A stretch of 64,000 nucleotides of DNA, from contig NZ_BAAARN010000003.1 in assembly GCF_039532215.1 (NCBI RefSeq), positions 202,485 to 266,484 of the forward strand. The letters are read 5' to 3'. Under the pieces are notes generated by a model. The model did no database searches. It was not told the DNA's origin and saw nothing but the letters and a program-made list of their open reading frames with translations. The DNA comes from Pedococcus aerophilus. GTDB lineage: Bacteria > Actinomycetota > Actinomycetes > Actinomycetales > Dermatophilaceae. Shown here one piece after another: positions 25,060 through 33,867 of the stretch. Positions within the stretch are counted from its first letter, which is position 1. Every line of letters begins with the position of its first letter. The position numbers and the translations under genes are program-made.

Positions 25060-25443
25060 ATGGCGGTAGCTCTGGTCGTCGAGCACGACGACGACATCAG
25101 GACCCTGGTGTCCCTGTCCGCGGCGAAGGCCGGCCTCGAGCCGGTGGCGGCGGACTGCGGCGAAGCGGCCATGACCCTCATCGCCGACGGGCTCAAGCCC
25201 GATGTCGTCGTGCTGGACGTGCGTATGCCGGGGCTGAGCGGGCTCGACGTCGTGCGCGCCATGCGGGCGCACACGTACCTCGAGACCACTCCCGTGGTCA
25301 TGCTCAGTGCCATGGCGCGCCCCGAGGACCGGCAGGACGGCCTGGAGGCGGGGGCGGACGAGTACGTGCTGAAGCCGTTCAGCCCCCGCGCCCTCGCCAC
25401 GGTGCTGCGCGACCTCGTGGCTCGCACCCGCCCCTCGACGTGA
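25060..25443 (+). CDS. Single-domain response regulator
   Basis: A 127-residue stand-alone receiver domain, lacking any output domain. The acidic pair (EHDDD), the phosphoacceptor Asp53 in VLDVRMPG, the Thr/Ser of VVMLSAMA and the Lys of VLKPF are all present, so it should be phosphorylated. It may act as a phosphate shuttle or bind a partner protein. GAGAGGCAGGTC precedes the ATG. No kinase is adjacent; the window's kinases are near 42-48.6 kb. Confidence 0.85.
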   Translation: MAVALVVEHDDDIRTLVSLSAAKAGLEPVAADCGEAAMTLIADGLKPDVVVLDVRMPGLSGLDVVRAMRAHTYLETTPVVMLSAMARPEDRQDGLEAGADEYVLKPFSPRALATVLRDLVARTRPST

Positions 25444-25537
25444 TCGGCGGCGGGACCACTCCCCGCCGCCTCCACCGAACGGTCCGGATTCGGGCATTTC
25501 GCACCAACCCGGCCTGACCGGCCGATACCTTCCGGGC

Positions 25538-26857
25538 ATGCGCGCGCGACGACGGCTCCCCTTTCCCCTGGTTGCGGGAATCACCCTGCTCGCCTCGGCC
25601 GCGGCCCTGAGCGCCGGCGCCGCCTCGGCTGCTCCGCTGGTGATCGGCGACACCACCCCGCCCAAGGTCTACACGCAGAACTTCGGTCCGCGCGGCGTCG
25701 ACCTGGCCGCCGGCACCAAGGACGTCGTCATCACCCTGACGACCACGGACGAGACCGGTGCCAGGACGCCGACGGCTGGGTTCAGGGCCGTCAACACGGA
25801 CGAGAGCTTCGGCTTCGGTCCGATGACCCGCGTGTCGGGGACGGCGCAGCAGACGAACTGGCAGCGCCGGATCACCGTCCCGACCTCGGCCCTGCGCACC
25901 TGGTACGTCGTGGTCAACCCGCTCGTCGACACCCTCGGCAACGCCGAGACGCAGTCGCACCCCGACTTCTCAACCATGACCGGCTACAACAGCTCGATCC
26001 CGTCGGCGCCCACAGCCCCGTCCGCGCTGTCCGGCTTCCCCGGGAACACGATGGCCAACATCTACTGCATGGGCGGGCCGGAGTGGAACGGCGGTTCGCC
26101 CATCACGGGTTATCGGGTCACTGCCACCCCCGGCGGCATGACGATGACTGGCACGTCGTGCAACTTCCTCATGAAGGGGCTGACGAACGGGGTCACGTAC
26201 ACGTTCACCGTGGCTGCGATCAATGCCCGTGGCGCCAGCGAGGAGTCCCGTCCCACTGCGCCCATGACCGCGCGGCCGGCCTTCCGCAGGACCCCTCCCC
26301 CTGTCGTCACCGGCGTCGCCAAGGTCGCCTACACCCTCACCGCTGCGCCCGGCACGTGGGAGCCCACCCCGGATCAGCTCACGTATCGCTGGGGCCACCT
26401 CAAGGACGACGGGTCTGGCACGGCCACGCCCATCGCGGGCGCGACCTCCCTGACCTACAAGGTGAAGGAGTCCGACCGCGGACACCGGCTCGCGTTCGAG
26501 GTGACGGCGTCGAAGGTCGGCGGATACCCCACGGTGACCCGCGCCTTCTGGACCACGCGGGTGCCGCTGGGACTCACGGTCAAGCCCACGCCGGTCGTGA
26601 CCGGGACCGCGAAGGTCGGATCCACCCTGACCGCGACGGCGGGGACCTGGGAGCCGGCGCCGGTCACCCTCACCTACCGCTGGTACCGCGTCGCCTCGAC
26701 GGGCAGCACCTCACCGATCTCCGGGGCGACTGCTCGGACCTACACCCCCGTCGCGACCGACGGCGGCTACCGGCTGCAGGTCGTGGTCACGGGGTCGAAG
26801 GCGGAGTACCAGACGGTCCTGCGGCCCTCGGCCGTGACGGCGGCCGTCGCCCGATAG
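25538..26857 (+). CDS. Secreted fibronectin III / bacterial Ig-like repeat protein
   Basis: A 439-residue exported protein. An N-terminal signal peptide (RARRRLPFP then a hydrophobic stretch to about residue 32, ending ASA-AP) precedes an unassigned beta-rich part to about 150, one Fn3-like domain (about 155-245, starting APTAPSALSGFPGN) and two Ig-like repeats at about 250-345 and 350-439 (each containing GTWEP and YRW). There is no membrane anchor or LPxTG tail. The ATG follows TACCTT by six bases (leaderless pattern). A role in adhesion or polymer binding is plausible but unproven. Confidence 0.8.
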   Translation: MRARRRLPFPLVAGITLLASAAALSAGAASAAPLVIGDTTPPKVYTQNFGPRGVDLAAGTKDVVITLTTTDETGARTPTAGFRAVNTDESFGFGPMTRVSGTAQQTNWQRRITVPTSALRTWYVVVNPLVDTLGNAETQSHPDFSTMTGYNSSIPSAPTAPSALSGFPGNTMANIYCMGGPEWNGGSPITGYRVTATPGGMTMTGTSCNFLMKGLTNGVTYTFTVAAINARGASEESRPTAPMTARPAFRRTPPPVVTGVAKVAYTLTAAPGTWEPTPDQLTYRWGHLKDDGSGTATPIAGATSLTYKVKESDRGHRLAFEVTASKVGGYPTVTRAFWTTRVPLGLTVKPTPVVTGTAKVGSTLTATAGTWEPAPVTLTYRWYRVASTGSTSPISGATARTYTPVATDGGYRLQVVVTGSKAEYQTVLRPSAVTAAVAR

Positions 26858-26913
26858 CCTGTCGCCCGCCGGTATGGCGCGCGGCCGCTTGCAGGGGGAC
26901 GCGTCCGGACCGA

Positions 26914-26986
26914 GGGCCTCTAGCTCAATTGGCAGAGCTGCGGACTTTTAATCCGTAGGTTGTGGGTTCGAGCCCCACGGGGCCCA
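26914..26986 (+). tRNA. tRNA-Lys (TTT)
   Basis: A 73-base cloverleaf: acceptor GGGCCTC pairs with GGGGCCC, the D-arm is AGCTCAATTGGCAGAGCT, the anticodon stem GCGGA/TCCGT holds the loop CTTTTAA with anticodon TTT, and the T-arm is GTGGG-TTCGAGC-CCCAC. The 3' CCA is not encoded. It lies between a secreted-protein gene and a hypothetical lipoprotein. Confidence 0.96.
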
Positions 26987-27051
26987 CTCATCTCGCTACG
27001 ACTTCGCCTGATGCGCGACACCTGCTTCGGCTGAAGGGCAACGCGCACGCG

Positions 27052-27438
27052 CTACGCGCAGCCGGGTGGTTCCGCGTCGCCAGCCGTGCGAAGGAAGACC
27101 ACTTCGTCGCCTTCGGCTTCGAAGACCGCCCGCTGCTCCGAGTCGAGCGTGAGGCGACCTTCTTGGTAGGGGTTATCCCACCCGGGCGGAGCCGACCCTC
27201 CGCCGTCACTCGCCAACGGTTTCTCGGCCCGCCACCAGTGGTCGCCGATCCGGGCGTACTCGACACCGCAGTGGGTGAGGACGAAGAACGTGACCGCTTC
27301 ACCCTGGGGCGGCATGACCTGCGTGTAGGCCGTGAGCTCCTCGCGACTGGGCTGCCGATCGCTGCACCCCGAAACCAGCACAGCGAGCCCGACTGCAACC
27401 GCCACCCGCGACCCGGCAACTCTGCGCATCAGCGTCAC
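27052..27438 (-). CDS. Hypothetical lipoprotein
   Basis: A 128-residue protein with a lipobox (LVSGC at about residues 21-25) after a short basic start, so exported and lipidated. The mature part contains FFVLTHCGVEYARIGDHWWRAE, a pattern seen in small actinobacterial lipoproteins, and two cysteines. The function is unknown. ATG 27438 or 27429 are both possible. It runs against the tRNA-Lys transcript and shares no operon with neighbours. Confidence 0.7.
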   Translation of the reverse strand: MTLMRRVAGSRVAVAVGLAVLVSGCSDRQPSREELTAYTQVMPPQGEAVTFFVLTHCGVEYARIGDHWWRAEKPLASDGGGSAPPGWDNPYQEGRLTLDSEQRAVFEAEGDEVVFLRTAGDAEPPGCA

Positions 27439-27533
27439 CCCCTGCCGTCAGGATCGCAGCAGGGCGTGCCGAAGAGGTGCCGAGCAGCGCGAACCGAGCA
27501 CGAATCGTGATGCCCGACGAAGCACCTCAACCA

Positions 27534-27869
27534 TCAGGCGCTGCGTGGCGCGTACATGATCACGGCGACGCCGACCAGGCACACCAGGGCACCGACGACG
27601 TCATACCGGTCCGGCCGGAACCCGTCCACGACCATGCCCCAGAGCAGCGACCCGGCGACGAACACCCCTCCGTATGCCGCGAGGATGCGGCCGAACTGTG
27701 CGTCTGGTTGGAGGGTGGCGACGAACCCGTACAGCCCCAGGGCAATCACCCCGGATCCGATCCAGAGCCACCCGCGGTGCTCACGAACTCCCTGCCACAC
27801 CAGCCAGGCTCCACCGATCTCCGCCACGGCGGCGAGCACGAACAGCAGGACCGATCGGAGCATCGTCAT
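27534..27869 (-). CDS. YnfA/UPF0060-family small membrane protein
   Basis: A 111-residue protein with four hydrophobic helices, matching the YnfA family: [19 protein letters not shown] and [24 protein letters not shown] are typical segments. The family resembles small multidrug transporters, although its activity is debated. The start at ATG 27869 is preferred to longer upstream alternatives. Its stop lies at 27534; the upstream lipoprotein is on the same strand but separated by nearly 100 bases. Confidence 0.85.
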   Translation of the reverse strand: MTMLRSVLLFVLAAVAEIGGAWLVWQGVREHRGWLWIGSGVIALGLYGFVATLQPDAQFGRILAAYGGVFVAGSLLWGMVVDGFRPDRYDVVGALVCLVGVAVIMYAPRSA

Positions 27870-27944
27870 CCCGCGATCCTCGCAGTCCCCCCAGCTGTCC
27901 ACGAGCATGGACCCATGGGCGCAGACACCGGGCAGCCACATTCC

Positions 27945-28511
27945 ATGACACGCAAGGACCAGACATCGCGGGCGCTGTTCGTCACGGGAGCAGTGGGTTC
28001 GGGCAAGAGCACGGTGCTCGACCACCTCGGCGACCTGCTCGAGGAGGCAGGCGCGCCGTTCACCCTCGTCGACCTCGACTGGCTCCACCGGACGTGGCCG
28101 CCTCCCCCGGACGACCCCCAGCAGTCACGGCTGGAGCTGGCCAACCTCCAAAGTCTCGTGACGAATGTGCTTGCTGCACAGGGCGACCGGCCTGCACCCA
28201 GCGGCTCGGAGCACAGCTTCGTGCTGGCTGGCGTGCTGGTGGACGACGACCAACGGGCAGCCGTCACCCACGCCTTGGCGCGCCCGATGACCGTCGTGCG
28301 GCTCGAGGTGGAGCCTGACCAGCTCGAGCGGCAGCTTCGCACGCGGTACACCGACCCCGATCGTCGCCGCCACCTCGGGTGGCACCTCGGCGTGGCCGCG
28401 GCGATGGAGGAGCGGCTGCGCGCGTCCTCCGTGGCAGACCACGTCGTGCCGGTGGCCGGCCGGTCACCCCGGCAGGTGGCGAGCGCAGTACTCGCCACCG
28501 CCGGCTGGTGA
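27945..28511 (+). CDS. P-loop NTPase (AAA-type nucleotide kinase-like)
   Basis: A 188-residue protein starting with [22 protein letters not shown], a Walker A motif (GAVGSGKST) very near the N-terminus, followed by [10 protein letters not shown], a likely Walker B. The remainder resembles small nucleoside or aminoglycoside kinase-like proteins that phosphorylate small molecules, with a basic helix ([16 protein letters not shown]). An in-frame ATG at 27915 is the alternative start. It overlaps no neighbour and its substrate is unknown. Confidence 0.7.
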   Translation: MTRKDQTSRALFVTGAVGSGKSTVLDHLGDLLEEAGAPFTLVDLDWLHRTWPPPPDDPQQSRLELANLQSLVTNVLAAQGDRPAPSGSEHSFVLAGVLVDDDQRAAVTHALARPMTVVRLEVEPDQLERQLRTRYTDPDRRRHLGWHLGVAAAMEERLRASSVADHVVPVAGRSPRQVASAVLATAGW

Positions 28512-28563
28512 GCGACCCCACGACGGCGAGGCCGCGACATACGAGGTCAGCGGCATTGAGTGG

Positions 28564-29307
28564 TTACTTCGTGCCGACGAGGTCGGCGTAGACCACGACG
28601 TTGTCGACGTGGTGGCCGGTCTCGCCGTTGAACACACCACCGCAGGTAATGAGTCGCAACGCAGCCCGGTCGACGGTGCCGTAGACCTTGTCGGTCGGAA
28701 AGTCCTTCTTCGGGTACTGGCCGACATCGGTGACCTTGAAGACGGCGGTCGTCCCGTCCTTGCGGTCGACCTCGATCTGCTGCCCCTTCTTCAGGGCACC
28801 GAGCTCGAAGAACACGGCCGGCTTCTTCTGCCACGTCACGTGGGCCGCGATGACCGACGGACCGAGCTCACCCGGGGTGGGGCTGCCGTCGTACCACCCG
28901 GCGGAGGTCCCGTCCTGGGGCACCTCCATGGTGTTGTCCTTCTGCAGCCCCAACGTGATCATCGAGGCAGACACACCGAGGCCGAGGATGCGGACCTTCG
29001 TCGGCGTCGACCGGTCGAGGATCGTCCCCTTCGGCTCGGCGTATGCAGCGCCGCCGGCGGCCTTGGGCTTCGCGGTCGCCGTGGTCGACGGGGTCGGGTT
29101 CAACGCCTCCACGGGCGGCTGCTCCCACTGCTCACCACCACCGTGGTCGTGCGTGCCGCTCGCGAGCGCCGGTGAGGGCGGCGTGCGTGACTCCTGCTGG
29201 GAGAGCCCGAACCCGAGCAGCCCGATGCCCGCGACGGCCAGGGCCACGACCGCAGCCGGCGCGGTGAGGCGCCGTCCGCGGCCGTGATCGTCCTGTGCTG
29301 TCTGCAC
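28564..29307 (-). CDS. Class F sortase
   Basis: A 247-residue membrane-anchored sortase, a transpeptidase that attaches surface proteins to the cell wall. A basic N-terminus is followed by a transmembrane helix (about 17-35), a Pro/Thr/Ser-rich linker and the sortase core from residue 100. The catalytic His is in IAAHVTW near 160, and the active-site Cys in ALRLITCGG near 222. The Arg usually placed before the N-x-V-V strand is not obvious (GHHVDNVVVYA), so catalytic detail needs care. It lies eight bases downstream of the CHRD-like surface protein gene, its likely substrate. Confidence 0.8.
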   Translation of the reverse strand: MQTAQDDHGRGRRLTAPAAVVALAVAGIGLLGFGLSQQESRTPPSPALASGTHDHGGGEQWEQPPVEALNPTPSTTATAKPKAAGGAAYAEPKGTILDRSTPTKVRILGLGVSASMITLGLQKDNTMEVPQDGTSAGWYDGSPTPGELGPSVIAAHVTWQKKPAVFFELGALKKGQQIEVDRKDGTTAVFKVTDVGQYPKKDFPTDKVYGTVDRAALRLITCGGVFNGETGHHVDNVVVYADLVGTK

Positions 29308-29315
29308 GAGTTCGG

Positions 29316-30113
29316 TCAGCCCTCGACGTTCACGGTCGAACGGCGACGGAAGGCCAGCAGTCCACCCGCACCAGCAAGGGCCAGCGCACCCAGGCCCAGC
29401 GAGCCCTTGGCCTCGATGCCCTCGGACGAGCCACCACCGGTCTCGACACCACCGGTCGGAGCAGCACCGGCGGAGGCGCCGGAGATCGTGCCGCAGGTGG
29501 CCGGGTTGGTGGCCTCCTCCGGGATCCCGTTGACGCCCAAGGACTTGGCGAACGTCGACTCGCCCAGCGCGTCCATGTCGTACTTGTCGTTGCCGTTGGC
29601 GTCCAGGCCGTGCTGCACGACGTGCAGGTTCCTCAGCTTCGCTCCGGCACCCTCGGGCAGCTCGATGGTGCGGCTGTAGGACAGGTTGCCGTCGGCGTCG
29701 GCGACCGGCATGCGGTCGACGGCCAGACCACTCTTGGGGCTGGTGTCGCCCTTGGTGGTCAGCGAGATCATGACGTCGCCGTACATGGGCAGCCCCTCCT
29801 CGACGTTGACCTGGCCGTCGCCGTCCGCGTCAGCGGCCGAGGTCGGGCAGGTGAAGTCCTTGTCGTCGCTGAAGGACCCGTGGAAGTGCTGGGCATGCGG
29901 CGAGTTCGGCGTGAAGCCGGTGCCGTTGATCTTGATCGTCATGCTGTCCCCGTTGAGGGTGACCTGGGCGGTGGACTTCGAGCCGCTGTTGTTGCCCATG
30001 GTGTCGACCAGCGACATCGTGTAGGCCTCGTCAGCGCTCGCGCCGGTGGCCCCCGCAAAGATCAGGGCGCAGGTGGCGGGCGCGGCAAGCGCAAGCTTCG
30101 TCGTTGAACGCAT
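29316..30113 (-). CDS. Secreted CHRD-like surface protein with C-terminal anchor helix
   Basis: A 265-residue exported protein: signal peptide to about residue 28 (GATGASADE), a beta-rich domain resembling the CHRD/superoxide-dismutase-like family (HAQHFHGSF near 75), calcium-binding-like acidic loops (DADGDGQVNVEEG and DANGNDKYD) and, after a Gly/Ser-rich stretch, a hydrophobic C-terminal helix followed by an FRRR tail. That C-terminal layout is sortase-like, yet no canonical LPxTG pentapeptide is visible. A class F sortase gene follows eight bases later, so anchoring by it is plausible. The function of the domain is unclear. Confidence 0.75.
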   Translation of the reverse strand: MRSTTKLALAAPATCALIFAGATGASADEAYTMSLVDTMGNNSGSKSTAQVTLNGDSMTIKINGTGFTPNSPHAQHFHGSFSDDKDFTCPTSAADADGDGQVNVEEGLPMYGDVMISLTTKGDTSPKSGLAVDRMPVADADGNLSYSRTIELPEGAGAKLRNLHVVQHGLDANGNDKYDMDALGESTFAKSLGVNGIPEEATNPATCGTISGASAGAAPTGGVETGGGSSEGIEAKGSLGLGALALAGAGGLLAFRRRSTVNVEG

Positions 30114-30254
30114 TCGCTGTGCTCCTTCAGTTCAGTTCCGCGAGACCCGGTCTCTGAGCCCCTCGGGTGGTGCAGTGCCGAGGCGATTCGGTGCATATGT
30201 CCGTTTGGATTGGTCACGCGGACACCGCGACATGTCGAGGAAGTCGTCAGAGGA

Positions 30255-30282
30255 TGTCGAGGACGCCGTCCCGGCCTCGTTC
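30255..30282 (+). promoter_or_regulatory. Candidate ECF42-type promoter for the YCII-sigma operon
   Basis: TGTCGA at 30255-30260 is a -35 word expected for ECF42 sigma factors; a second TGTCGA lies 22 bases upstream (30233-30238). About 17 bases after the first, CGTTC (30278-30282) is a possible -10. The site is 60 bases before the YCII gene at 30342. The -10 is weak. Confidence 0.45.
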
Positions 30283-30341
30283 TGGGGGTGTCCGTGCACA
30301 GCGCGACCCAGCGCACCGCACCACGACCCGAGGAGCACCCC

Positions 30342-30785
30342 ATGACCCGTTACCTGCTGGTGGTCGACTTCCAGTCCGGCCCCGACGACACCCCCATGGA
30401 CCAGTGGGGGCCGGAGGAGGTGGCCGCCCACCTCGACTACTACCGCGCCCTCAACGCCGAGCTCGAGGCCAGCGGCGAGCTGCTCGAGACCACGATCCTC
30501 ACCGGCCCCGACCTGGCCAAGGTCGTGCGCTCCGACGGCAGCACCTCGGTCGTCACCGACGGCCCCTTCCAGGAGATCAAGGAGTGGGTGGCGGGGTACC
30601 AGGTCGTCGACGTCGACTCCGAGGCCCGCGCGCTCGAGATCGCCGCCCGCGTCTCCGCCGTCCCCGGTCGCGGGGGCGTGCCCACCCAGCAGCCGATCCA
30701 GGTCCGCCGCGTCATGGACGACGGCCCCGGCGACGCAGCGGCGATGGACGACTTCCTCGCGACCGTCACCCACCACGACGGCTGA
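30342..30785 (+). CDS. YCII (DGPF) domain protein paired with ECF sigma factor
   Basis: A 147-residue YCII-related protein: RYLLVVDFQSGPDD begins the ferredoxin-like fold, and VTDGPFQEIKEWVAGYQVV carries the DGPF motif that names the group. Such genes accompany ECF42-type sigma factors. GAGGAGCACCCC precedes the ATG at 30342 as ribosome-binding site. The sigma factor gene begins 11 bases after its stop, so they are cotranscribed. Its biochemical role is unknown; it may serve as a ligand sensor or enzyme that modulates the sigma factor. Confidence 0.85.
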   Translation: MTRYLLVVDFQSGPDDTPMDQWGPEEVAAHLDYYRALNAELEASGELLETTILTGPDLAKVVRSDGSTSVVTDGPFQEIKEWVAGYQVVDVDSEARALEIAARVSAVPGRGGVPTQQPIQVRRVMDDGPGDAAAMDDFLATVTHHDG

Positions 30786-30796
30786 AGCAGCGCCCG

Positions 30797-32020
30797 GTGA
30801 CCGACGAGCGCGAGGTCGAGGACCTGCTGCGCACCCTGGCGCCGCAGGTCCTCGGCGCGCTCGCCCGCCGCACCGGTGACTTCGACGCGTCCGAGGACGC
30901 GGTCCAGGAGGCCTTGCTCGTCGCCTCGCAGCGGTGGCCGCGCGACGGCATACCCGAACGCCCGCGGGGGTGGCTCCTGCAGACCGCCCAGCGCAAGCTC
31001 GTGGACCTGTGGCGCAGCGACGACGCGCGGCGACGTCGCGAGCGCCTGACCGCCACCCACGACGGCGGCGAGCAGCCGGGCGTCGTGCACCACGACGACA
31101 CGTTGACGGTGCTCCTGCTCTGCTGCCACCCCTCGCTCACGCCGGCCTCGGCGATCGCGCTGACCCTGCGGGCGGTCGGGGGCCTCACGACGGCTCAGGT
31201 GGCCAGCGCCTTCCTCGTGCCGGAGGCGACGATGGCCCAGCGGATCAGCCGCGCCAAGGCGACGATCCGCGCGTCCGGCACCGCCTTCGGACCGCCGTCG
31301 CCCGAGGAGCTGCCGCAACGTCTCGGGTCGGTCCTGCACGTCCTCTACCTCGTGTTCAACGAGGGGTATGCAGCCAGTGCCGGGTCGAGCGTGCACCGCA
31401 CCGACCTCACCGGCGAGGCGGTCCGGCTGACGAGGATGGCGCACCGGCTGCTGCCCGACGACCCGGAGGTGACGAGCCTGCTCGCCCTCATGCTGCTCAC
31501 CGACGCGCGTCGACCTGCTCGCACCACTTCATCTGGGGACCTGGTGCCGTTGGCCGAGCAGGATCGCAGTCGCTGGGACGCGGCGATGATCAGGGAGGGC
31601 ACGGCACTGCTCGACAGCACCCTCGGCTCAGGCCGTGGCCGGATCGGCGCCTACCAGCTGCAGGCCGCGATCGCCGCCGTGCACGACCGCGCAGCCACGG
31701 CGTCGGAGACGGACTGGGCCCAGATCCGCGCCCTCCAGGAGATGTTGGAGCGGCTCACCGGCAACCCGTTGGTCACCCTGTCGCGGGCCGTCTCCACCGC
31801 CAGGGTGGACGGGCCGCTGGCGGGTCTGGCGGTCCTCGACGAGCTCGGCGACCGGCTGGGGGACCACCACCGTGTCGAGGCGGTGCGGGGCCACCTCCTC
31901 GAGCTGGCCGGACGACTCGACGAGGCCGCGGCGGCATACCGGCTGGCCGCGGACCGGGCCACCAACCTCCAGGAGCAGCGGCACCTCGCAGCCGAGGCCA
32001 CCCGCCTGCGCGGGCACTGA
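30797..32020 (+). CDS. ECF42-type RNA polymerase sigma factor with C-terminal extension
   Basis: A 407-residue ECF sigma factor. Regions 2 (VQEALLVASQRWPRDG ... RKLVDLWRSDDARRRRE) and 4 (LTTAQVASAFLVPEATMAQRISRAKATIR) are followed by a roughly 230-residue helical, TPR-like C-terminal extension with VFNEGYAAS, DPEVTSLLALMLLTDARRPAR and ERHRLARA-like helices, characteristic of the ECF42 group. No separate anti-sigma factor is encoded here, as is typical for this group. GTG 30797 is used because it follows the YCII stop by 11 bases. The sigma factor may autoregulate through the TGTCGA site at 30255. It converges on a hydrolase gene ending at 32023. Confidence 0.88.
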   Translation: MTDEREVEDLLRTLAPQVLGALARRTGDFDASEDAVQEALLVASQRWPRDGIPERPRGWLLQTAQRKLVDLWRSDDARRRRERLTATHDGGEQPGVVHHDDTLTVLLLCCHPSLTPASAIALTLRAVGGLTTAQVASAFLVPEATMAQRISRAKATIRASGTAFGPPSPEELPQRLGSVLHVLYLVFNEGYAASAGSSVHRTDLTGEAVRLTRMAHRLLPDDPEVTSLLALMLLTDARRPARTTSSGDLVPLAEQDRSRWDAAMIREGTALLDSTLGSGRGRIGAYQLQAAIAAVHDRAATASETDWAQIRALQEMLERLTGNPLVTLSRAVSTARVDGPLAGLAVLDELGDRLGDHHRVEAVRGHLLELAGRLDEAAAAYRLAADRATNLQEQRHLAAEATRLRGH

Positions 32021-32022
32021 CC

Positions 32023-32820
32023 TCACCCGAGGCGACTGGCTGCCCTCACGAGCTCGGCGACCTCGTCGGGGTGGGGGAAGACGTTGTTGTGCGAGCCCAC
32101 GAGCACCTGGGACCTGCCTCCAGCGCCGGCCTTGGCGGCCAGCTGCTCCAACCACTCCGACGGCGCGAACGAGTCCGCCTCGCCGGCCGTCGTCGTCAGG
32201 GGCACCCGCAGCCGCGTGACGCGTTCCTCGGGTCGGTGCCGCAGCCCCGACAGGACCATGCGCACCACGTCGGTGCGCACGCGCGCGAGGTTCTTGAGGA
32301 CGACGAGCTCGGTCGGCGGATCCTTGCGCCACGCGGTCAAACCCGCCGGCACGAGGTGGAGCAACCCCCGTTGCTTCGGCGTGAAGGTCGGCCCGGCCAT
32401 GACGAGGCAGTCGATGCGACCGGTGTGCTGCAGGCCGAGCGCCACCTCGAGCGCCACCTGGGCCCCGGTCGAGTGGCCGAAGACGACCAACGGACCGTGC
32501 GGGGCGAGGCTGGTCCTGGCCAGCTCGGCGACCCACTGCTGGCCAGCAGTGGCAAGGCCCCGGATCGTGGGGCGCACACGCCGCCTGCGGCCGCGGAAGG
32601 CCAGGGCGTCGAAGACGACGACCTCCACCCCGCTCCCGGCCAGAGTGCGGGCCAGCGGCAGGAGGTAGCGCGGCAGCCCGAGCCCGGGGAAGACGACGAC
32701 GCTGCCGGTCACCTCGACACCGTCGGGCGGCGAGAACCACAGGGACCGGACCGGGCCGGCGGCGAGCTCGTGCCAGCGCACGCCCTCGTCGACGGCGGAC
32801 TCCGCCTCACGTGCAGTCAC
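32023..32820 (-). CDS. Alpha/beta-fold hydrolase
   Basis: A 265-residue alpha/beta hydrolase. The nucleophile elbow GHSTG (Ser near residue 114) and the C-terminal VGSHNNVFPHPDEV with catalytic His near 246 are visible; the start VVVFPGLGLPRY forms the oxyanion region. The substrate class is unknown. GTG 32820 is chosen as the first in-frame start after a G-rich stretch. It is divergent from the pirin gene with 57 bases between the starts, and converges with the ECF42 sigma gene with two bases between the stops. Confidence 0.8.
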   Translation of the reverse strand: MTAREAESAVDEGVRWHELAAGPVRSLWFSPPDGVEVTGSVVVFPGLGLPRYLLPLARTLAGSGVEVVVFDALAFRGRRRRVRPTIRGLATAGQQWVAELARTSLAPHGPLVVFGHSTGAQVALEVALGLQHTGRIDCLVMAGPTFTPKQRGLLHLVPAGLTAWRKDPPTELVVLKNLARVRTDVVRMVLSGLRHRPEERVTRLRVPLTTTAGEADSFAPSEWLEQLAAKAGAGGRSQVLVGSHNNVFPHPDEVAELVRAASRLG

Positions 32821-32877
32821 CGCTCCACCCCTCTCTCGGGTCACCCTTCCACAGGGGTCGCGGTGCAGACTGTGCGG

Positions 32878-33867
32878 GTGAGCAACGTCGAGAGCGCACC
32901 AGAGGAGACCGTCTGCGCCGACGGTCCACCGACGACGGACGTGGAGGTCCTCGAGCCCCGCGACGTCCCCCTCGGAGGGCCCCGCGCGATGACCGTGCGG
33001 CGCACCCTCCCCCAGCGCCAACGCTCCCTCATCGGCGCGTGGTGCTTCGCCGACCACTACGGCCCTGACGACGTCGCCGCGTCCGGCGGCATGGACGTCC
33101 CGCCCCACCCGCACACCGGCCTGCAGACCGTCAGCTGGCTGTTCGCGGGCGAGGTCGAGCACCGTGACAGCCTCGGCACCCACGCCGTGGTGCGCCCCGG
33201 CGAGCTCAACCTCATGACGGGCGGCCACGGCATCGCACACTCCGAGGTCTCCACCCCCGGCACGAAGGTCCTGCACGGTGCCCAGCTCTGGGTCGCCCTG
33301 CCGGACGCAGATCGCCACTCCCCCAAGGACTTCCAGCACTTCGTCCCCACCCCGGCCCGTATCGACGGGGCCACCGTCTCCGTCTTCCTCGGGTCGCTCG
33401 CCGGCCAGACCTCCCCCGTCGAGACGTTCACGCCGCTGCTCGGCGCCGAGGTGGTCCTCGACGCGGGGGCCACGGTCGAGCTCGGTCTCGACGCGGCATA
33501 CGAGCACGGGGTGCTGGCGGACACCGACGGGTTCACCGTCGATGGCACGGACCTGGCACGCAGCGCCCTGGCCTACCTCCGTACGGGCCAGACGGTGCTG
33601 ACGCTCACGAACCGCAGCGACGACCCGGCTCGGGCGCTGCTGCTGGGCGGGCCGCCGTTCGAGGAGGAGATCCTCATGTGGTGGAACTTCGTGGGCCGCA
33701 GCCACGAGGACATCGTCGCGGCCCGGGAGGAGTGGATGGCCCACGCCGAGCGGTTCGGCGAGGTGCAGGGGTATGCCGGCGAGGTCCAGCACCTGCCGGC
33801 GCCGACGCTGCCCGCAGTGCGGATCCGCCCACGCCGCAACGCCTCTCGCGCCCCCCAGGACTCGTGA
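32878..33867 (+). CDS. Pirin-family protein
   Basis: A 329-residue bicupin of the pirin family. The N-terminal cupin metal-binding pattern is visible as PPHPHTGLQTVSW and HGIAHSEVSTPG with His and Glu ligands, and a second cupin half runs from about residue 170 to 290. Some bacterial pirins are quercetinases; others bind transcription factors. GTG 32878 is supported by the conserved start and by its place 57 bases from the divergent hydrolase. It overlaps the following membrane gene by four bases (GTGA), suggesting coupling. Confidence 0.88.
   Translation: MSNVESAPEETVCADGPPTTDVEVLEPRDVPLGGPRAMTVRRTLPQRQRSLIGAWCFADHYGPDDVAASGGMDVPPHPHTGLQTVSWLFAGEVEHRDSLGTHAVVRPGELNLMTGGHGIAHSEVSTPGTKVLHGAQLWVALPDADRHSPKDFQHFVPTPARIDGATVSVFLGSLAGQTSPVETFTPLLGAEVVLDAGATVELGLDAAYEHGVLADTDGFTVDGTDLARSALAYLRTGQTVLTLTNRSDDPARALLLGGPPFEEEILMWWNFVGRSHEDIVAAREEWMAHAERFGEVQGYAGEVQHLPAPTLPAVRIRPRRNASRAPQDS

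Noticed and set aside
26962-27510. A 182-codon plus-strand frame after tRNA-Lys
   Set aside because: It begins inside the tRNA and lies opposite the lipoprotein gene with a clear lipobox; composition favours the minus strand.
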